Counted from the first letter of the stretch, positions 8,593 to 19,228 are shown. The stretch: 64,000 bases of DNA from Microbacterium sp. GCS4 (GCF_001262495.1 NZ_LGYE01000001.1:558001-622000); one strand, 5' to 3'. The notes: generated by a model from the sequence alone, not told the origin. Made by a program: numbers and translations.

Positions 8593-10140
8593 TCACACGC
8601 CGACGCGCAGCGTGGGCAGCCCCAGCGAGACCGCACGGGGGCCGCCCTCGACGCTCGGTGCCGGCACCGCGCACGATTCTGCCTGCGCGCGGTCCCACGC
8701 GTCTCCCCCGCGCGTACGCCGGATGCGCAGCGGGGCCCCGGAAGGATCGTCGGCAAGCAGGTGGAAGGGCGCGGCGTGGCTGATCGTCACGGTGACGACG
8801 TCGCCGGGACGCGGGATCGGCGAACCGGGGGTCACCTCGAAGTGGACGAGACGGTTGTCCTCGCCGCGGCCGGTGAGTCGGTGGGTCTCGGTGTCCTTCT
8901 TGCCCTCGCCGGTGGAGACGAGGACCTCGACCTCCCGACCGACCTGCTTCTGGTTCTCCTCGAGGGAGATCCGCTCCTGCAGGGCGATCAGTCGGTTGTA
9001 CCGCTCCTGGACGACGGCCTTAGGCACCTGCTCGTCCATCGTCGCCGCAGGCGTGCCCTCGCGGATCGAGTACTGGAATGTGAAGGCGCTCGAGAAGCGG
9101 GCCTGCTCGACGACCCGCATCGTGTCCTCGAAATCGGCCTCGGTCTCGCCCGGGAACCCGACGATGATGTCGGTGGTGATGGCGGCGTGCGGGATCCGCT
9201 CACGGACGCGGTCGAGGATGCCGAGGAAGCGATCGCTCCGGTACGAACGGCGCATCGCCTTGAGGATGCGGTCGCTGCCGGATTGGAGCGGCATGTGCAG
9301 CTGCGGCATCACGTTCGGCGTCTCGGCCATGGCGTCGATCACGTCGTCCGTGAATGCCGCGGGGTGCGGGCTCGTGAACCGGATGCGCTCGAGCCCGTCG
9401 ATCTCGCCCGCCGCGCGGAGCAGCTTGCCGAATGCCTGACGGTCGCCGAACTCGACACCGTAGGAGTTGACGTTCTGACCCAGCAGGGTGACCTCGATCG
9501 CGCCGTCCTCGACGAGCAGTCGGATCTCGTTCAGGATGTCGCCGGGGCGGCGGTCCTTCTCCTTGCCGCGCAGACTGGGAACGATGCAGAAGGTGCACGT
9601 GTTGTTGCACCCGACGGAGATCGAGACCCAGCCGCTGTGCGCGGAGTCCCGCTTGGTCGGGAGCGTCGAGGGGAACACCTCGAGGGATTCGAGGATCTCC
9701 AGCTCGGCTTCGCCGTTGTGGCGCGCCCGCTCGAGCAGACCCGGGAGCGACCCCATGTTGTGCGTGCCGAAGACCACGTCGACCCATGGCGCCTTGTCGA
9801 GAACGGCCTGCTTGTCCATCTGGGCGAGGCATCCGCCGACGGCGATCTGCATGCCGCCCTTGCGCCGCTTCACTGCGGCGAGTTGGCCGAGCGTGCCGTA
9901 GAGCTTGCCAGCGGCGTTGTCGCGCACGGCGCACGTGTTGATGATCACGACATCGGCTTCGTCGCCGAGCTCGGCGCGGACGTAGCCGGCGCTCTCCAGC
10001 GACCCGGACAGTCTCTCCGAGTCGTGCACGTTCATCTGGCATCCGAACGTGCGGACCTCGTAGGATCGCCGATGCCCGTCGAGGTCGATGGCTGCCGACG
10101 ACGACGCGATGATCGTCGGTTCACTGCGCGGAGTAGTCAT
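8593..10140 (-). CDS. miaB: tRNA-2-methylthio-N6-dimethylallyladenosine synthase
   Basis: 515-aa radical-SAM methylthiotransferase that completes ms2i6A37. N-terminal UPF0004 domain with [15 protein letters not shown]; radical-SAM cluster [10 protein letters not shown] near residue 178; C-terminal TRAM region. ATG at 10140 is preceded by AGGAG four bases upstream. The C-terminus after the TRAM domain carries an extra 40-residue low-complexity tail. Forms an operon with miaA downstream and follows recX. Confidence 0.95.
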   Translation of the reverse strand: MTTPRSEPTIIASSSAAIDLDGHRRSYEVRTFGCQMNVHDSERLSGSLESAGYVRAELGDEADVVIINTCAVRDNAAGKLYGTLGQLAAVKRRKGGMQIAVGGCLAQMDKQAVLDKAPWVDVVFGTHNMGSLPGLLERARHNGEAELEILESLEVFPSTLPTKRDSAHSGWVSISVGCNNTCTFCIVPSLRGKEKDRRPGDILNEIRLLVEDGAIEVTLLGQNVNSYGVEFGDRQAFGKLLRAAGEIDGLERIRFTSPHPAAFTDDVIDAMAETPNVMPQLHMPLQSGSDRILKAMRRSYRSDRFLGILDRVRERIPHAAITTDIIVGFPGETEADFEDTMRVVEQARFSSAFTFQYSIREGTPAATMDEQVPKAVVQERYNRLIALQERISLEENQKQVGREVEVLVSTGEGKKDTETHRLTGRGEDNRLVHFEVTPGSPIPRPGDVVTVTISHAAPFHLLADDPSGAPLRIRRTRGGDAWDRAQAESCAVPAPSVEGGPRAVSLGLPTLRVGV

Positions 10141-10179
10141 GATGCTCCTATTGTACGAGCGCACTCCGTGCGAGCGGAT

Positions 10180-11121
10180 TCAGTCGGAGTCCACGAAACG
10201 CACGCCGGAAGCCGGTCGCCCGAAAGTCGCCTCCGCGAGCGCAGTCTTGGCCGCAGACATCGCGATGCCCCCGTTGTAGCCTCGCCGCGCGAGCTGGCCG
10301 ACGAGTCTGCGCAGTGCGGTGTCGGCGTCCAATCGGCTGAGCGACCGCGCTTTGGAGCGCGCGTACTCGAGAGCACGTTCGGCGTCGTCGTCCGGCAGCT
10401 CGTCCAGCGCCGCATCGATGACCTCGCGAGGGATCCCTCGTTGTGCGAGCGCCCGGGAGAGCGCCACGCGACCCTGTCCCTTGCGTTCGATACCCGCGGC
10501 GACGAGCTGCCCTGCGAGCTGCGCATCGTCGAGATAGCCACGTCGCGTGAACTCATCGATGATGTCGTCCACGGTGCCTGCATCGAGCCTGGCACCATCC
10601 TGATCCACGCCGCGCAGAATGAGCCGTGCCTCCGATGCCGACAACGACCTCGAGCGAAGCTTCCGAACCAGCAGCTCCTCTGCGGCCGCGCGGACGTCCG
10701 GTGCCGTCGTCGCGCTGTCGTCGATCCGATCGATGCTGTCGTTCAGGGCACGCAGACCGGCACTGCGGTGGTTGCCCCGAGCGGGATGCCGATCGCTCGG
10801 CCCGGTCCGCTCGTCGTCGGCAGAGGATCCGAACACTGCGCCCTGTCCTGCAGACCGGATCGGATGCGTCGATCGACGTGGGCTGTCGTCCCATGTCGTC
10901 CGCCACAGCCCTCCGTCGTCCGTGCGCTGCGGGATCGCGTTGCCTTCGTCGTCCGAACGTCCTGGTGCGGAAGATCGACGTGACCGTTCCCCGGTCTCAG
11001 CAAGGTCCGACGTCGGATCCGACGTCCCGCGGGAAGAGCGGGACGCGCCGCGGGCGTGTCCGAAGAGCGGGATGACGGGGGCGATCCGGTCGGATGCGCC
11101 CCCGTCGTCTCGTGTCGTCAT
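10180..11121 (-). CDS. recX: regulatory protein RecX with long N-terminal extension
   Basis: 313-aa protein. The C-terminal half (from about residue 145, AAEELLVRKLRSRSLSASEA) is RecX: three-helix repeats with R-x-Y-L-D-D (RGYLDDAQLA), KGQGRVALSRALAQRGI and RRGYNGG. RecX binds RecA filaments and limits recombination. The first 140 residues are Ser/Arg/Asp-rich, with no visible domain, and roughly double the usual length. It begins two bases after the recA stop, so the two are co-transcribed. Confidence 0.92.
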   Translation of the reverse strand: MTTRDDGGASDRIAPVIPLFGHARGASRSSRGTSDPTSDLAETGERSRRSSAPGRSDDEGNAIPQRTDDGGLWRTTWDDSPRRSTHPIRSAGQGAVFGSSADDERTGPSDRHPARGNHRSAGLRALNDSIDRIDDSATTAPDVRAAAEELLVRKLRSRSLSASEARLILRGVDQDGARLDAGTVDDIIDEFTRRGYLDDAQLAGQLVAAGIERKGQGRVALSRALAQRGIPREVIDAALDELPDDDAERALEYARSKARSLSRLDADTALRRLVGQLARRGYNGGIAMSAAKTALAEATFGRPASGVRFVDSD

Positions 11122-11123
11122 GG

Positions 11124-12170
11124 TCAGGCCGGACGACGCTCGGCGAGCTCGTCGGCCGGTGCTGCGGGAGCGGCGCCTCCGATACCGAGCTTCTGCTTGA
11201 TCTGCGTCTCGATCGTCAGCGCGATGTCGGGGTTCTTGATCAGGAAGTTCCGGGCGTTCTCCTTGCCCTGCCCGAGCTGATCACCGTCGTAGGTGTACCA
11301 GGACCCCGACTTCTTGACGATGCCGTGGTCGACGCCGAAGTCGATCAGGCTGCCCTCGCGGGAGATTCCGACGCCGTAGAGGATGTCGAACTCCGCCTGC
11401 TTGAAGGGCGGAGCCATCTTGTTCTTGACGACCTTGACCCTGGTGCGGTTTCCGACAGCGTCGGTACCGTCCTTGAGCGTCTCGATGCGACGGATGTCCA
11501 TGCGGACCGAGGCATAGAACTTCAACGCCTTACCACCGGCGGTGGTCTCCGGAGAGCCGAAGAACACGCCGATCTTCTCGCGCAGCTGGTTGATGAAGAT
11601 CATCGTGGTGTTGGTCTGGTTGAGACCACCGGTCAGCTTGCGGAGAGCCTGCGACATCAGTCGGGCCTGGAGACCGACGTGCGAGTCTCCCATCTCGCCC
11701 TCGATCTCGGCACGCGGCACCAGGGCTGCGACCGAGTCGATCACGATCAGGTCGATCGCTCCGGAGCGCACGAGCATATCGGCGATCTCGAGCGCCTGCT
11801 CACCGGTGTCGGGCTGGGAGACGAGCAGCGCGTCGATGTCGACGCCGAGCTTGGCGGCGTAGTCCGGGTCGAGGGCGTGCTCGGCGTCGATGAAGGCCGC
11901 GATGCCGCCGGAGCGCTGTGCATTGGCGATCGCATGCAGCGTGAGGGTCGTCTTACCGGAGGACTCGGGTCCGTAGATCTCGACGATGCGGCCACGCGGG
12001 AGACCTCCGACGCCCAACGCGACGTCGAGGGCGATCGAACCGGTCGGGATCACCGCGACAGGAGCGCGCTCGTCGCTTCCCAGCCGCATGACCGAGCCTT
12101 TTCCGAACTGGCGGTCGATCTGGGCGAGTGCTGTCTCGAGGGACTTCTCGCGGTCGGCGGGTGATGGCAT
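11124..12170 (-). CDS. recA: recombinase RecA
   Basis: 348-aa strand-exchange ATPase and LexA co-protease. Walker A is GPESSGKTT (near residue 67), Walker [11 protein letters not shown], the DNA-binding loop 2 region follows [20 protein letters not shown] at 12170 has AAGGAG seven bases upstream. Upstream 267 bases contain a candidate LexA box (12367-12382). recX follows immediately. Confidence 0.98.
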   Translation of the reverse strand: MPSPADREKSLETALAQIDRQFGKGSVMRLGSDERAPVAVIPTGSIALDVALGVGGLPRGRIVEIYGPESSGKTTLTLHAIANAQRSGGIAAFIDAEHALDPDYAAKLGVDIDALLVSQPDTGEQALEIADMLVRSGAIDLIVIDSVAALVPRAEIEGEMGDSHVGLQARLMSQALRKLTGGLNQTNTTMIFINQLREKIGVFFGSPETTAGGKALKFYASVRMDIRRIETLKDGTDAVGNRTRVKVVKNKMAPPFKQAEFDILYGVGISREGSLIDFGVDHGIVKKSGSWYTYDGDQLGQGKENARNFLIKNPDIALTIETQIKQKLGIGGAAPAAPADELAERRPA

Positions 12171-12366
12171 GTCGTGCTCCTTCTGCTCGCGTGATGCCGC
12201 CTGTAGGCTGTCGCGGCCCACCCGGGATGGGCGGAACTCTCCGACAAGGCGTATGGCTCTTCGGCCTGTTTCACACCGTACGAGTCACCTCCGACATTGC
12301 GTCGTCGGTGCCGGAGAACGGGGATAACGAGATCTCGGAACCACTTGTGCAGAAGACTACGCGTGT

Positions 12367-12382
12367 TTCGAACACACCTTCG
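12367..12382. promoter_or_regulatory. candidate LexA (SOS) box upstream of recA
   Basis: TCGAACACACCTTCGA matches the actinobacterial SOS consensus TCGAAC-N4-GTTCGA except for one base in the right arm. It lies in the recA leader, about 197 bases before the start codon, which is far but possible for a long 5' UTR. Confidence 0.5.
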
Positions 12383-12437
12383 ACGACACGCCGAACCGCC
12401 GTGTCGCAGAGACGAAGATCCGTGAGATTCGGGGAAC

Positions 12438-12662
12438 TCAGTGCCGACGGGGTTCGAGACGTCCGGCGCCGTGTCGACGCTCGACCGGCACTTCGGTCTC
12501 GGCGCACAGCGCCAGCCAGATGTCGCGTGGCGATACGCCCGCGTCCAGTGCCTGCTCGGCCGTGCGGCCGGAAAGCTGCGTCAGCACCAGGTCGCTCACC
12601 AGAGACGAGGCCCGCCCCCCGAACTCCGCGTCCACGGCGCGAAGGAATTCACTGCGTCGCAC
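12438..12662 (-). CDS. DUF3046 protein
   Basis: 74-aa protein of family DUF3046, recognised from RRSEFLRAVDAEFG at the start and GVSPRDIWLALCAETEVP near the end. This short family is nearly always found between clgR and recA in actinobacteria. Function unknown. GTG start at 12662. Lies 21 bases after clgR on the same strand, and 267 bases before recA. Confidence 0.85.
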   Translation of the reverse strand: MRRSEFLRAVDAEFGGRASSLVSDLVLTQLSGRTAEQALDAGVSPRDIWLALCAETEVPVERRHGAGRLEPRRH

Positions 12663-12683
12663 GGAGGGTCTCAGAGTCGGCGA

Positions 12684-12992
12684 TCAGCGGAGCGTGAGCT
12701 CGGGCTCGACGGATGCCACCAGGTCGTCCGGCACGACGTCCGGGAAGACCTGGATGCCCTCGAGCACCGAGATGCGGTCGCCGACCTCGCGCATGATGGT
12801 CGAGATGGGAACGTCGAGCGCATCCGCCACAGAGGCGAGGATCTCACTCGAAGCTTCCTTCTGACCCCGCTCCACCTCGCTGAGGTAGCCGAGGGCCACG
12901 GACGCCTTGCTCGCAACCTGCCGGAGCGTACGCCCCTTCTGCAGGCGGAAGTCCCTCAGCACATCGCCGATTTCCTGTCGTACAAGAATCAT
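12684..12992 (-). CDS. clgR: XRE-family regulator ClgR
   Basis: 102-aa transcription factor with one helix-turn-helix (GRTLRQVASKASVALGYLSE, recognition helix ending in EVERGQKEAS). This matches ClgR, the activator of clp protease and other proteostasis genes in Streptomyces, Corynebacterium and Mycobacterium. GGAGGAGG precedes the ATG by six bases. The C-terminal tail (VVPDDLVASVEPELTLR) is acidic and hydrophobic; in Streptomyces the ClgR tail is a Clp degradation signal, so the same may hold here (inference). Confidence 0.85.
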   Translation of the reverse strand: MILVRQEIGDVLRDFRLQKGRTLRQVASKASVALGYLSEVERGQKEASSEILASVADALDVPISTIMREVGDRISVLEGIQVFPDVVPDDLVASVEPELTLR

Positions 12993-13133
12993 CGGAACCT
13001 CCTCCCAGATCGCCCACTCGAGGTCTCCCCCGATGGAATCGCCAGTCTAGCCCTAAGGACTGTCACAGAATCTACCTTCGCACGCTGTGCTTTCGATGTG
13101 AGCACATTCATGTCAACGGACTCGCCCACGGTG

Positions 13134-13613
13134 CTATTCCCGAACGAGTCGGCAGAGCGCGTCGAGCACGGCATCCACTGACTGCGCGCGGATGTCCGCT
13201 CGATCGCCGGAGAACCGGAACGACTCGCTCAATGAACCGTCCGGAGTCACGACCGCCACGTGAACGGTGCCGACCGGCTGCCCGTCGGGCGAGTCCGGGC
13301 CGGCGATACCGGTGGTAGCGATGCCGACGTCGCTCGGCCGTCCGACCGCGACCGCGCGCCGCACGCCCTCCGCCATCTGCAGGGCGACTTCGGGATGGAC
13401 GGGACCGTGCTTCGCGAGCAGGTCTTCGTCCACGCCGAGGACGCTGTGCTTGACGGGAGTCGCATACGCGATCACACCGCCCCACAGCGCGGCCGATGCC
13501 CCGGGAACGGAGACGACCTCGGCGGCGACAGCGCCGCCTGTGAGCGACTCGGCCACTCCGAGCGTCCATCCGCGCCCGACGAGCACCGCGACGGCCTCCG
13601 CGGCTGGGGTCAT
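13134..13613 (-). CDS. CinA-family nicotinamide-nucleotide amidase
   Basis: 159-aa stand-alone CinA C-terminal domain (PncC type), which deamidates NMN to nicotinate mononucleotide. Markers are GVAESLTGGAVAAEV, the Ser/Thr-containing GVIAYATPVKHSVLGV, and ATTGIAGPDSPDGQPVGTVHVAV. The N-terminal MoaB-like domain of full CinA is absent, as usual in this lineage. Its ATG overlaps the pgsA stop (ATGA), indicating coupling. Confidence 0.9.
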   Translation of the reverse strand: MTPAAEAVAVLVGRGWTLGVAESLTGGAVAAEVVSVPGASAALWGGVIAYATPVKHSVLGVDEDLLAKHGPVHPEVALQMAEGVRRAVAVGRPSDVGIATTGIAGPDSPDGQPVGTVHVAVVTPDGSLSESFRFSGDRADIRAQSVDAVLDALCRLVRE

Positions 13614-14185
13614 GAGGTCCGCCGAGAACCCCGGACCTGGGCGATGATGTAGTCGATCCCACTCGCGACCGTCAGCACCAGCACGGCGACCATCAGGATC
13701 GCGGTGATGAGCGTCCACGGCCCGAGACCGATCACAACGTGCAACGGCAGCAGCGCCCACGAAAGCGCGACGCCCTGCACCGCGGTCTTGATCTTGCCCA
13801 TCCACGCCGCCGCGACGACGTGCTCGCTCGCGACCATCAGGCGATGCACCGTGATCCCCCACTCGCGGATCAGGATGACGATGACCAACCACCAGTTCAG
13901 CTCGCCCAGGATCGCGAGCCCGATGAATCCGGCACCTGTGAGCAGCTTGTCGGCGATCGGGTCCCAGAGCTTCCCGAAGTCGCTGACGATGTCGTAGCGC
14001 CGTGCGAGGTATCCGTCGACCCAGTCCGTGGAGATCGCGACCACGAACAGCACTCCCGCGATCCAGCGGAGCGCGATGTCGGGGATCCCGTAGGTCCCGC
14101 CGAGCAGCAGGACGACGAAGAAGATCACCGCAAGCGGGATCCGCGCGACCGTGATCGCATTGGGGAGCTGCCGAGGGATCGCCAT
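13610..14185 (-). CDS. pgsA: CDP-diacylglycerol--glycerol-3-phosphate 3-phosphatidyltransferase family
   Basis: 191-aa membrane enzyme of phospholipid synthesis. The CDP-alcohol phosphatidyltransferase motif D-G-x2-A-R-x8-G-x3-D-x3-D is intact (DGYLARRYDIVSDFGKLWDP). About five membrane helices, the first at residues 12-35. In actinobacteria related paralogues make other phospholipids, so the exact head group is inferred from the ftsK-pgsA-cinA context. The start overlaps the ftsK stop by one base. Confidence 0.9.
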   Translation of the reverse strand: MAIPRQLPNAITVARIPLAVIFFVVLLLGGTYGIPDIALRWIAGVLFVVAISTDWVDGYLARRYDIVSDFGKLWDPIADKLLTGAGFIGLAILGELNWWLVIVILIREWGITVHRLMVASEHVVAAAWMGKIKTAVQGVALSWALLPLHVVIGLGPWTLITAILMVAVLVLTVASGIDYIIAQVRGSRRTS

Positions 14186-16902
14186 CAGTCGCGCCCCGTG
14201 AGGCCCCAGGCGTCCTCGTCGCCGCCCTCGGCCTCGACCACAGGCAGACCGTCGTACTGCGCCTCGACCGGGTCGCGCGGAGATGCGGCCGGCGCGGCCG
14301 CCGCGGGAGCAGCAGGTGCGGCAGCGGGCACGGAGGGAGCATCCTCGCCTCGGAGCTTCGCCATGACCTGCGGAAGCTGCTCGGGCGTCGCGAGCACGTC
14401 TCGCGCCTTCGAGCCCTCGGAGGGGCCGACGACCTCGCGGGACTCGAGGAGATCCATGAGGCGACCGGCCTTGGCGAAGCCCACCCGGAGCTTGCGCTGC
14501 AGCATCGAGGTCGAGCCGAACTGCGAGGACACGATGAGCTCGGCGGCCGCGAGAAGCAGCTCGAGGTCGTCGCCGATGTCCTCGTCGACCTCCTTCTTCT
14601 TGGCCGGCTCCATGGCCTCCTGCACGTCCGCGCGGTACTCGGGCCGTGCCTGGCGGGTCACATGCTTGACGACCGCGTCGATCTCCTTCTCGTCGACCCA
14701 TGCGCCCTGCAGACGGAACGGCTTGGACGACCCCATGGGCGAGAACAGCGCGTCACCCTGGCCGATGAGCTTGTCGGCGCCGGGGCTGTCGAGGATCACC
14801 CGACTGTCGGTGACGCTGGTCACGGCGAAGGCGAGACGCGACGGGACGTTCGCCTTGATCAGACCCGTCACCACGTCGACGCTCGGTCGCTGCGTCGCGA
14901 GCACCAGGTGGATGCCGGAGGCGCGGGCGAGCTGCGTGATTCGCACGATCGAGTCCTCGACGTCGCGCGGCGCCACCATCATGAGGTCGGCGAGCTCGTC
15001 GACCACGACGAGGAGGTACGGGTACGGCTTGAGCACGCGCTCACTGCCCACAGGGACCTCGACCTCGCCGGCGCGGACCGCCTTGTTGAAATCGTCGATG
15101 TGACGGAAGCCGAACGACGCGAGGTCGTCGTACCGCATGTCCATCTCCTTCACGACCCACTGCAGCGCCTCGGCGGCCTTCTTCGGGTTCGTGATGATGG
15201 GGGTGATGAGATGCGGGACGCCCGCGTAGCTCGTGAGCTCGACGCGCTTCGGGTCGATCAGGACCATCCGCACATCGGACGGGCGCGCGCGCATGAGGAG
15301 GCTCGTGATCATGGAGTTCACGAAGCTCGACTTACCCGAGCCGGTGGATCCCGCGACCAGGAGGTGCGGCATCTTGGCCAGGTTCGCCGTCACGAAGTTG
15401 CCGCCGACGTCCTTGCCGACGCCGATGGTCAGCGGATGCGTGCTCTTCTGCGCAGCCTGGGAACGCAGCACGTCGCCCAAGGAGACGGTCTCCCGATCCG
15501 TGTTCGGTATCTCGATGCCGATCGCGCTCTTGCCGGGGATCGGCGACAGGATGCGCACGTCGTTCGACGCGACGGCGTAGGCGAAGTTGTTGCTGAGCTG
15601 CAGGATCTTCTCGACCTTGACGCCGTGACCGACCTCGACCTCGTACTGCGTGACCGTCGGCCCCCGCGAGAAGCCGGTGACCTTGGCATCGACGTTGAAC
15701 TGCGACAGGACGCTGGTGATCTGCTCGACGATACGATCGTTCGCCTCGGATCGGGCTACGGACGGCGGGCCCTCCGCGAGCACTCCCGGCGACGGCAGGA
15801 CGTAGGGCACGACCGGAGCCTGCGGTCCACGATCCCCTGGCCCTTCCGTGCCGAAGCCATCGAGACCCGGGAGCTCGGGCATCTCACCCGTGTCGGAGTC
15901 GTCGTCCAGCAGCGCGGTCGTCTGCTGCTCAGCGAGCGCGTCGGTGACGGAGCGCACGTCCGAGATGACCTCGGTGGCGGCGTCGTAGGGGTTCGCCACG
16001 GTCACTGCCTGGTCGTAGGCCGGAGTCGCCTCCGCGTCCCCGAGCAGCGCAGTGATGTCGTCGGATCCGAGCGACCCTTCGTCGGGGTCCTCCTCGCGGC
16101 CCGTCTTGTTGCGGCGCCACCAAGGCAGGACGTCGGGGTCGTCGACCTTGTCGGCGTCGTCGACGGGCGCGGCATCCTTGGCCGGCTTCTCCACCCGCTC
16201 GGCGTCGAACATCCACGCGTAGAGGTCGCCCAGACGCTGACCGATGCGGTTCGGCGGTGTCTTGGTCAGGATGAGGATGCTGAGCACGACCAGCAGCGAC
16301 AGCACGATATAGGCCGGGATGTCGGTCAGGTATGTGAGCGGCTGTCCGATCAGCCAGCCGAGGAGCCCGCCGGACTCGCTCAGCGCGGGCATGCCCTGGT
16401 TCGGATGCGGACGGGGACCTGCCACGTGGAAGATGCCGGAGAGGGCGAGCACGAACATCCCGAACCCGATGCCGATGCGCCCGTTGTCGTGCACGGAGGA
16501 CGGATGGCGGAACAGCCAGCCGGCCAGCAGGAGAAGCAGGACCGGCATGAAGAACGCGACCCGCCCGACGAACAGGCCGACCGAGTACGCGCTGATGTTC
16601 GCCGCGACCTCGCTGCCGATGAAGAACCATTCGTTCACGGCCCCGGCGATCGCCAGCAGCACGAGGAAGAACGGGAAGCCGTCGCGACGGTCGTCCTTCT
16701 CGAGGGTCTCGGGCCCGAACGCACGGAACAGTCCGCCCACGCCATGCGCCAACCCACCCCACGCGCGGACGATCACGGGAGGCTTGTCGACGTCGTCGAT
16801 GTACTTCTTCGGCGCAGCCTGAGTCTTCGGCGAGGACGCCCGCTTCGGGCGCGACGACGCGCTGCTCGATGCGCGCTCAGTCTTCGTGGTACTCCTGGCC
16901 AT
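14185..16902 (-). CDS. ftsK: DNA translocase FtsK
   Basis: 905-aa septal DNA pump that segregates chromosome termini. Basic N-terminus, then four membrane helices (about residues 70-220), an acidic linker (about 230-390), and the motor with Walker [10 protein letters not shown] (near 515) and Walker [13 protein letters not shown] (near 632). The C-terminal gamma winged helix that reads KOPS sites is present ([20 protein letters not shown]). TAGCGT stands 6 bases before the ATG. Heads the ftsK-pgsA-cinA overlapping operon. Confidence 0.97.
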   Translation of the reverse strand: MARSTTKTERASSSASSRPKRASSPKTQAAPKKYIDDVDKPPVIVRAWGGLAHGVGGLFRAFGPETLEKDDRRDGFPFFLVLLAIAGAVNEWFFIGSEVAANISAYSVGLFVGRVAFFMPVLLLLLAGWLFRHPSSVHDNGRIGIGFGMFVLALSGIFHVAGPRPHPNQGMPALSESGGLLGWLIGQPLTYLTDIPAYIVLSLLVVLSILILTKTPPNRIGQRLGDLYAWMFDAERVEKPAKDAAPVDDADKVDDPDVLPWWRRNKTGREEDPDEGSLGSDDITALLGDAEATPAYDQAVTVANPYDAATEVISDVRSVTDALAEQQTTALLDDDSDTGEMPELPGLDGFGTEGPGDRGPQAPVVPYVLPSPGVLAEGPPSVARSEANDRIVEQITSVLSQFNVDAKVTGFSRGPTVTQYEVEVGHGVKVEKILQLSNNFAYAVASNDVRILSPIPGKSAIGIEIPNTDRETVSLGDVLRSQAAQKSTHPLTIGVGKDVGGNFVTANLAKMPHLLVAGSTGSGKSSFVNSMITSLLMRARPSDVRMVLIDPKRVELTSYAGVPHLITPIITNPKKAAEALQWVVKEMDMRYDDLASFGFRHIDDFNKAVRAGEVEVPVGSERVLKPYPYLLVVVDELADLMMVAPRDVEDSIVRITQLARASGIHLVLATQRPSVDVVTGLIKANVPSRLAFAVTSVTDSRVILDSPGADKLIGQGDALFSPMGSSKPFRLQGAWVDEKEIDAVVKHVTRQARPEYRADVQEAMEPAKKKEVDEDIGDDLELLLAAAELIVSSQFGSTSMLQRKLRVGFAKAGRLMDLLESREVVGPSEGSKARDVLATPEQLPQVMAKLRGEDAPSVPAAAPAAPAAAAPAASPRDPVEAQYDGLPVVEAEGGDEDAWGLTGRD

Positions 16903-16975
16903 GCTCCCACGCTAAAGCCAACAGCCGACATTGCCCCGTAATGACGCGGCATTCCGCGCATCCCCAGGCTCACGC

Positions 16976-17470
16976 TCAGCGTGTGGACCTGGCCATCGTC
17001 GCGCGGTGCGCCGTCTCCGACACCACGGTGAATCCCTCCGCTCGGTAGAGATTGCGGGCGAAGTTGTCGCGCTCCACGCTCAGACTGATCCGCGCGTATC
17101 CTTGCGCGGCGGCGAGTCCCACGACGTCACGCAGCAAGGAGCGACCCACCCCGCGCGCACGCCACAGCGGGTGCACCCCGATGATCAGCTCCGGCACGGC
17201 GACGCCGATGAATCCGAATCCCGCATCGTCCTGCGGGAGCGTGCGGTACCACGCGGCGCCGATCGGCGCATCGTCACGGTCCACCGCCACCACTCCGTCG
17301 TCGGCCGTGCGCTTCCATCCCGCGAGGTAGCGCCGATGCTCCGACGATGTGAGCACCTCGTGTCGCGGTCGGGCTCCCCCGGCGCGCCAGTTAGCCGCCT
17401 CGACGAGCATGTCGCCGAGGAACGCCGCATCCGTCTGCACGGCCCTGCGCGACGTGAAGCCCGTGTCCAT
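16976..17470 (-). CDS. GNAT-family N-acetyltransferase
   Basis: 164-aa acetyltransferase. The acetyl-CoA loop is PLWRARGVGRSLLRDVVGLA and the C-terminal SLSVERDNFARNLYRAEGF is the usual motif B. Substrate unknown. TATGCT lies 6 bases before the ATG, so a separate leaderless transcript is likely. It stands alone between rnj and ftsK. Confidence 0.82.
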   Translation of the reverse strand: MDTGFTSRRAVQTDAAFLGDMLVEAANWRAGGARPRHEVLTSSEHRRYLAGWKRTADDGVVAVDRDDAPIGAAWYRTLPQDDAGFGFIGVAVPELIIGVHPLWRARGVGRSLLRDVVGLAAAQGYARISLSVERDNFARNLYRAEGFTVVSETAHRATMARSTR

Positions 17471-17537
17471 AGCCCGAGCATAGGACGAGGGTGTTACGAC
17501 GGGATGACGGGCGCCCGCGAGTCCACGGACGCCGGGA

Positions 17538-19214
17538 TCAGGCCTCGATGACGAGCGGGACGATCATCGGACGGCGACGGAGCTTCTGGTTCACCCAACG
17601 CCCGATCGTGCGACGGACCACCTGAGAGAGGGCGTGCGTGTCACGCACACCGTTGCCCGAGGCCTCCTTGAGCGCCGCGACGATCTTCGGGGCGACGTCG
17701 TCGAACACGGAGTCATCCTCCGCGATGCCTCGCGCATGGATCTCCGGCCCCGAGATGATGCGTCCCGTCGCGGCATCCACCACCACGATGACCGAGACGA
17801 AGCCCTCTTCGGCGAGGATGCGGCGATCCTTGAGGTCGGCGTCCGTGATCGCGCCGACCGTCGATCCGTCGACGTAGACGAAGCCGAGATCGAGCTGTCC
17901 GGCCACGCGTGCGTCGCCGTCCTTCAGGTCGATCACGGTGCCGTTCGAGGCGATGATCGTGCGCTCCGCCGCGATCCCGGTGTCCTGCGCGAGTTTGGCG
18001 TTCGCCATGAGGTGACGGTACTCGCCGTGCACGGGAAGCACGTTCCTCGGCTTCAGGATGTTGTAGCAGTAGATGAGCTCGCCCGCTGCGGCATGGCCGG
18101 ACACGTGCACGCGGGCGTTCGCCTTGTGCACGACGTTGGCGCCGAGCTTGGTGAGGCCGTCGATCACGCGGTACACCGCGTTCTCGTTGCCCGGGATGAG
18201 GCTGGAGGCGAGGATCACGGTGTCGCCCTCGCTGATCTCGATCGCGTGGTCGAGGTTCGCCATGCGGCTGAGCACCGCCATCGGCTCGCCCTGCGATCCC
18301 GTCGACATGTACACGATCCGGTCGTCCGGCAGGTCGCGCGCCTTCTTGAAGTCGATCAGGACGCCGTCCGGCACCTTGAGATAGCCGAGCTGCTCGGCGA
18401 TGGTCATGTTCCGCACCATGCTGCGTCCGAGGAAGGCGACACGGCGGCCGTGGGCGTGCGCGGCATCGATGACCTGCTGCACGCGGTGGACGTGGCTCGA
18501 GAAGCTCGCGACGATCACGCGACGAGGGGCCTTGGCGATCACCTGGTCGAGCACCGGACCGATCGAGCGCTCGGTGGGCGTGAAACCGGGCACGTCGGCG
18601 TTCGTCGAGTCGACGAGGAACAGGTCGACACCTTCCTCCCCCAGACGCGCGAACGCCCGGAGGTCGGTGATGCGACCGTCCAGCGGCAGCTGGTCCATCT
18701 TGAAGTCGCCGGTCGCGAGCACCATGCCCGCCGGGGTGCGTATCGCGACCGCGAGCGCATCCGGGATCGAGTGGTTGACGGCGACGAACTCGAGGTCGAA
18801 GGGGCCGACCTGCTCGCGCTGGCCCTCCTTGACCGTGAGCGTGAACGCCTTGATGCGGTGCTCCTTGAGCTTCGCCTCGACGAGCGCGAGGGTCAGCCCG
18901 GACCCGATCAGCGGGATGTCGCTCTTGAGTCGCAGCAGATACGGCACGGCGCCGATGTGGTCCTCGTGCCCGTGCGTGAGGACGACGCCCACGATGTCGT
19001 CGAGGCGATCCTTGATCGGCTCGAAGTCGGGCAGGATCAGGTCGACACCCGGCTGGTGCTCTTCAGGGAACAGCACGCCGCAGTCGACGATCAGGATCTT
19101 GCCCTCGAACTCGAAGACGGTCATGTTGCGGCCGACCTCGCCGAGACCGCCGAGCGGGATGACGCGCAGCGTCCCCTTCTCGAGGGCGGCGGGATCTGCG
19201 ATCGGAATGGACAT
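17538..19214 (-). CDS. rnj: ribonuclease J
   Basis: 558-aa metallo-beta-lactamase/beta-CASP nuclease for mRNA decay and rRNA maturation. The zinc motif THGHEDHIG is near residues 80-88, VATGDFKMDQ and the beta-CASP SMVRNMTIAEQLGYL follow, and YMSTGSQGEPMAVLSRM is typical of RNase J. GAGGAGA precedes the ATG. It follows dapA on the same strand with a 68-base gap; the dapA-rnj pair is standard in actinobacteria. Confidence 0.96.
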   Translation of the reverse strand: MSIPIADPAALEKGTLRVIPLGGLGEVGRNMTVFEFEGKILIVDCGVLFPEEHQPGVDLILPDFEPIKDRLDDIVGVVLTHGHEDHIGAVPYLLRLKSDIPLIGSGLTLALVEAKLKEHRIKAFTLTVKEGQREQVGPFDLEFVAVNHSIPDALAVAIRTPAGMVLATGDFKMDQLPLDGRITDLRAFARLGEEGVDLFLVDSTNADVPGFTPTERSIGPVLDQVIAKAPRRVIVASFSSHVHRVQQVIDAAHAHGRRVAFLGRSMVRNMTIAEQLGYLKVPDGVLIDFKKARDLPDDRIVYMSTGSQGEPMAVLSRMANLDHAIEISEGDTVILASSLIPGNENAVYRVIDGLTKLGANVVHKANARVHVSGHAAAGELIYCYNILKPRNVLPVHGEYRHLMANAKLAQDTGIAAERTIIASNGTVIDLKDGDARVAGQLDLGFVYVDGSTVGAITDADLKDRRILAEEGFVSVIVVVDAATGRIISGPEIHARGIAEDDSVFDDVAPKIVAALKEASGNGVRDTHALSQVVRRTIGRWVNQKLRRRPMIVPLVIEA

Positions 19215-19228
19215 GCGCTCTCCTCAGT

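Noticed and set aside
8761..10983. Long plus-strand open frame opposite miaB and recX
   Set aside because: Product is Arg/Asp/Val-rich without domains, and it mirrors the codon pattern of the real genes on the minus strand.
13040..13130. Possible ClgR binding site in front of clgR
   Set aside because: Some CGC/GCG half-sites can be seen but none matches the published spacing well enough to call.
14662..16941. Long plus-strand open frame opposite ftsK
   Set aside because: Shadow of ftsK; third-position GC bias belongs to the minus-strand gene.
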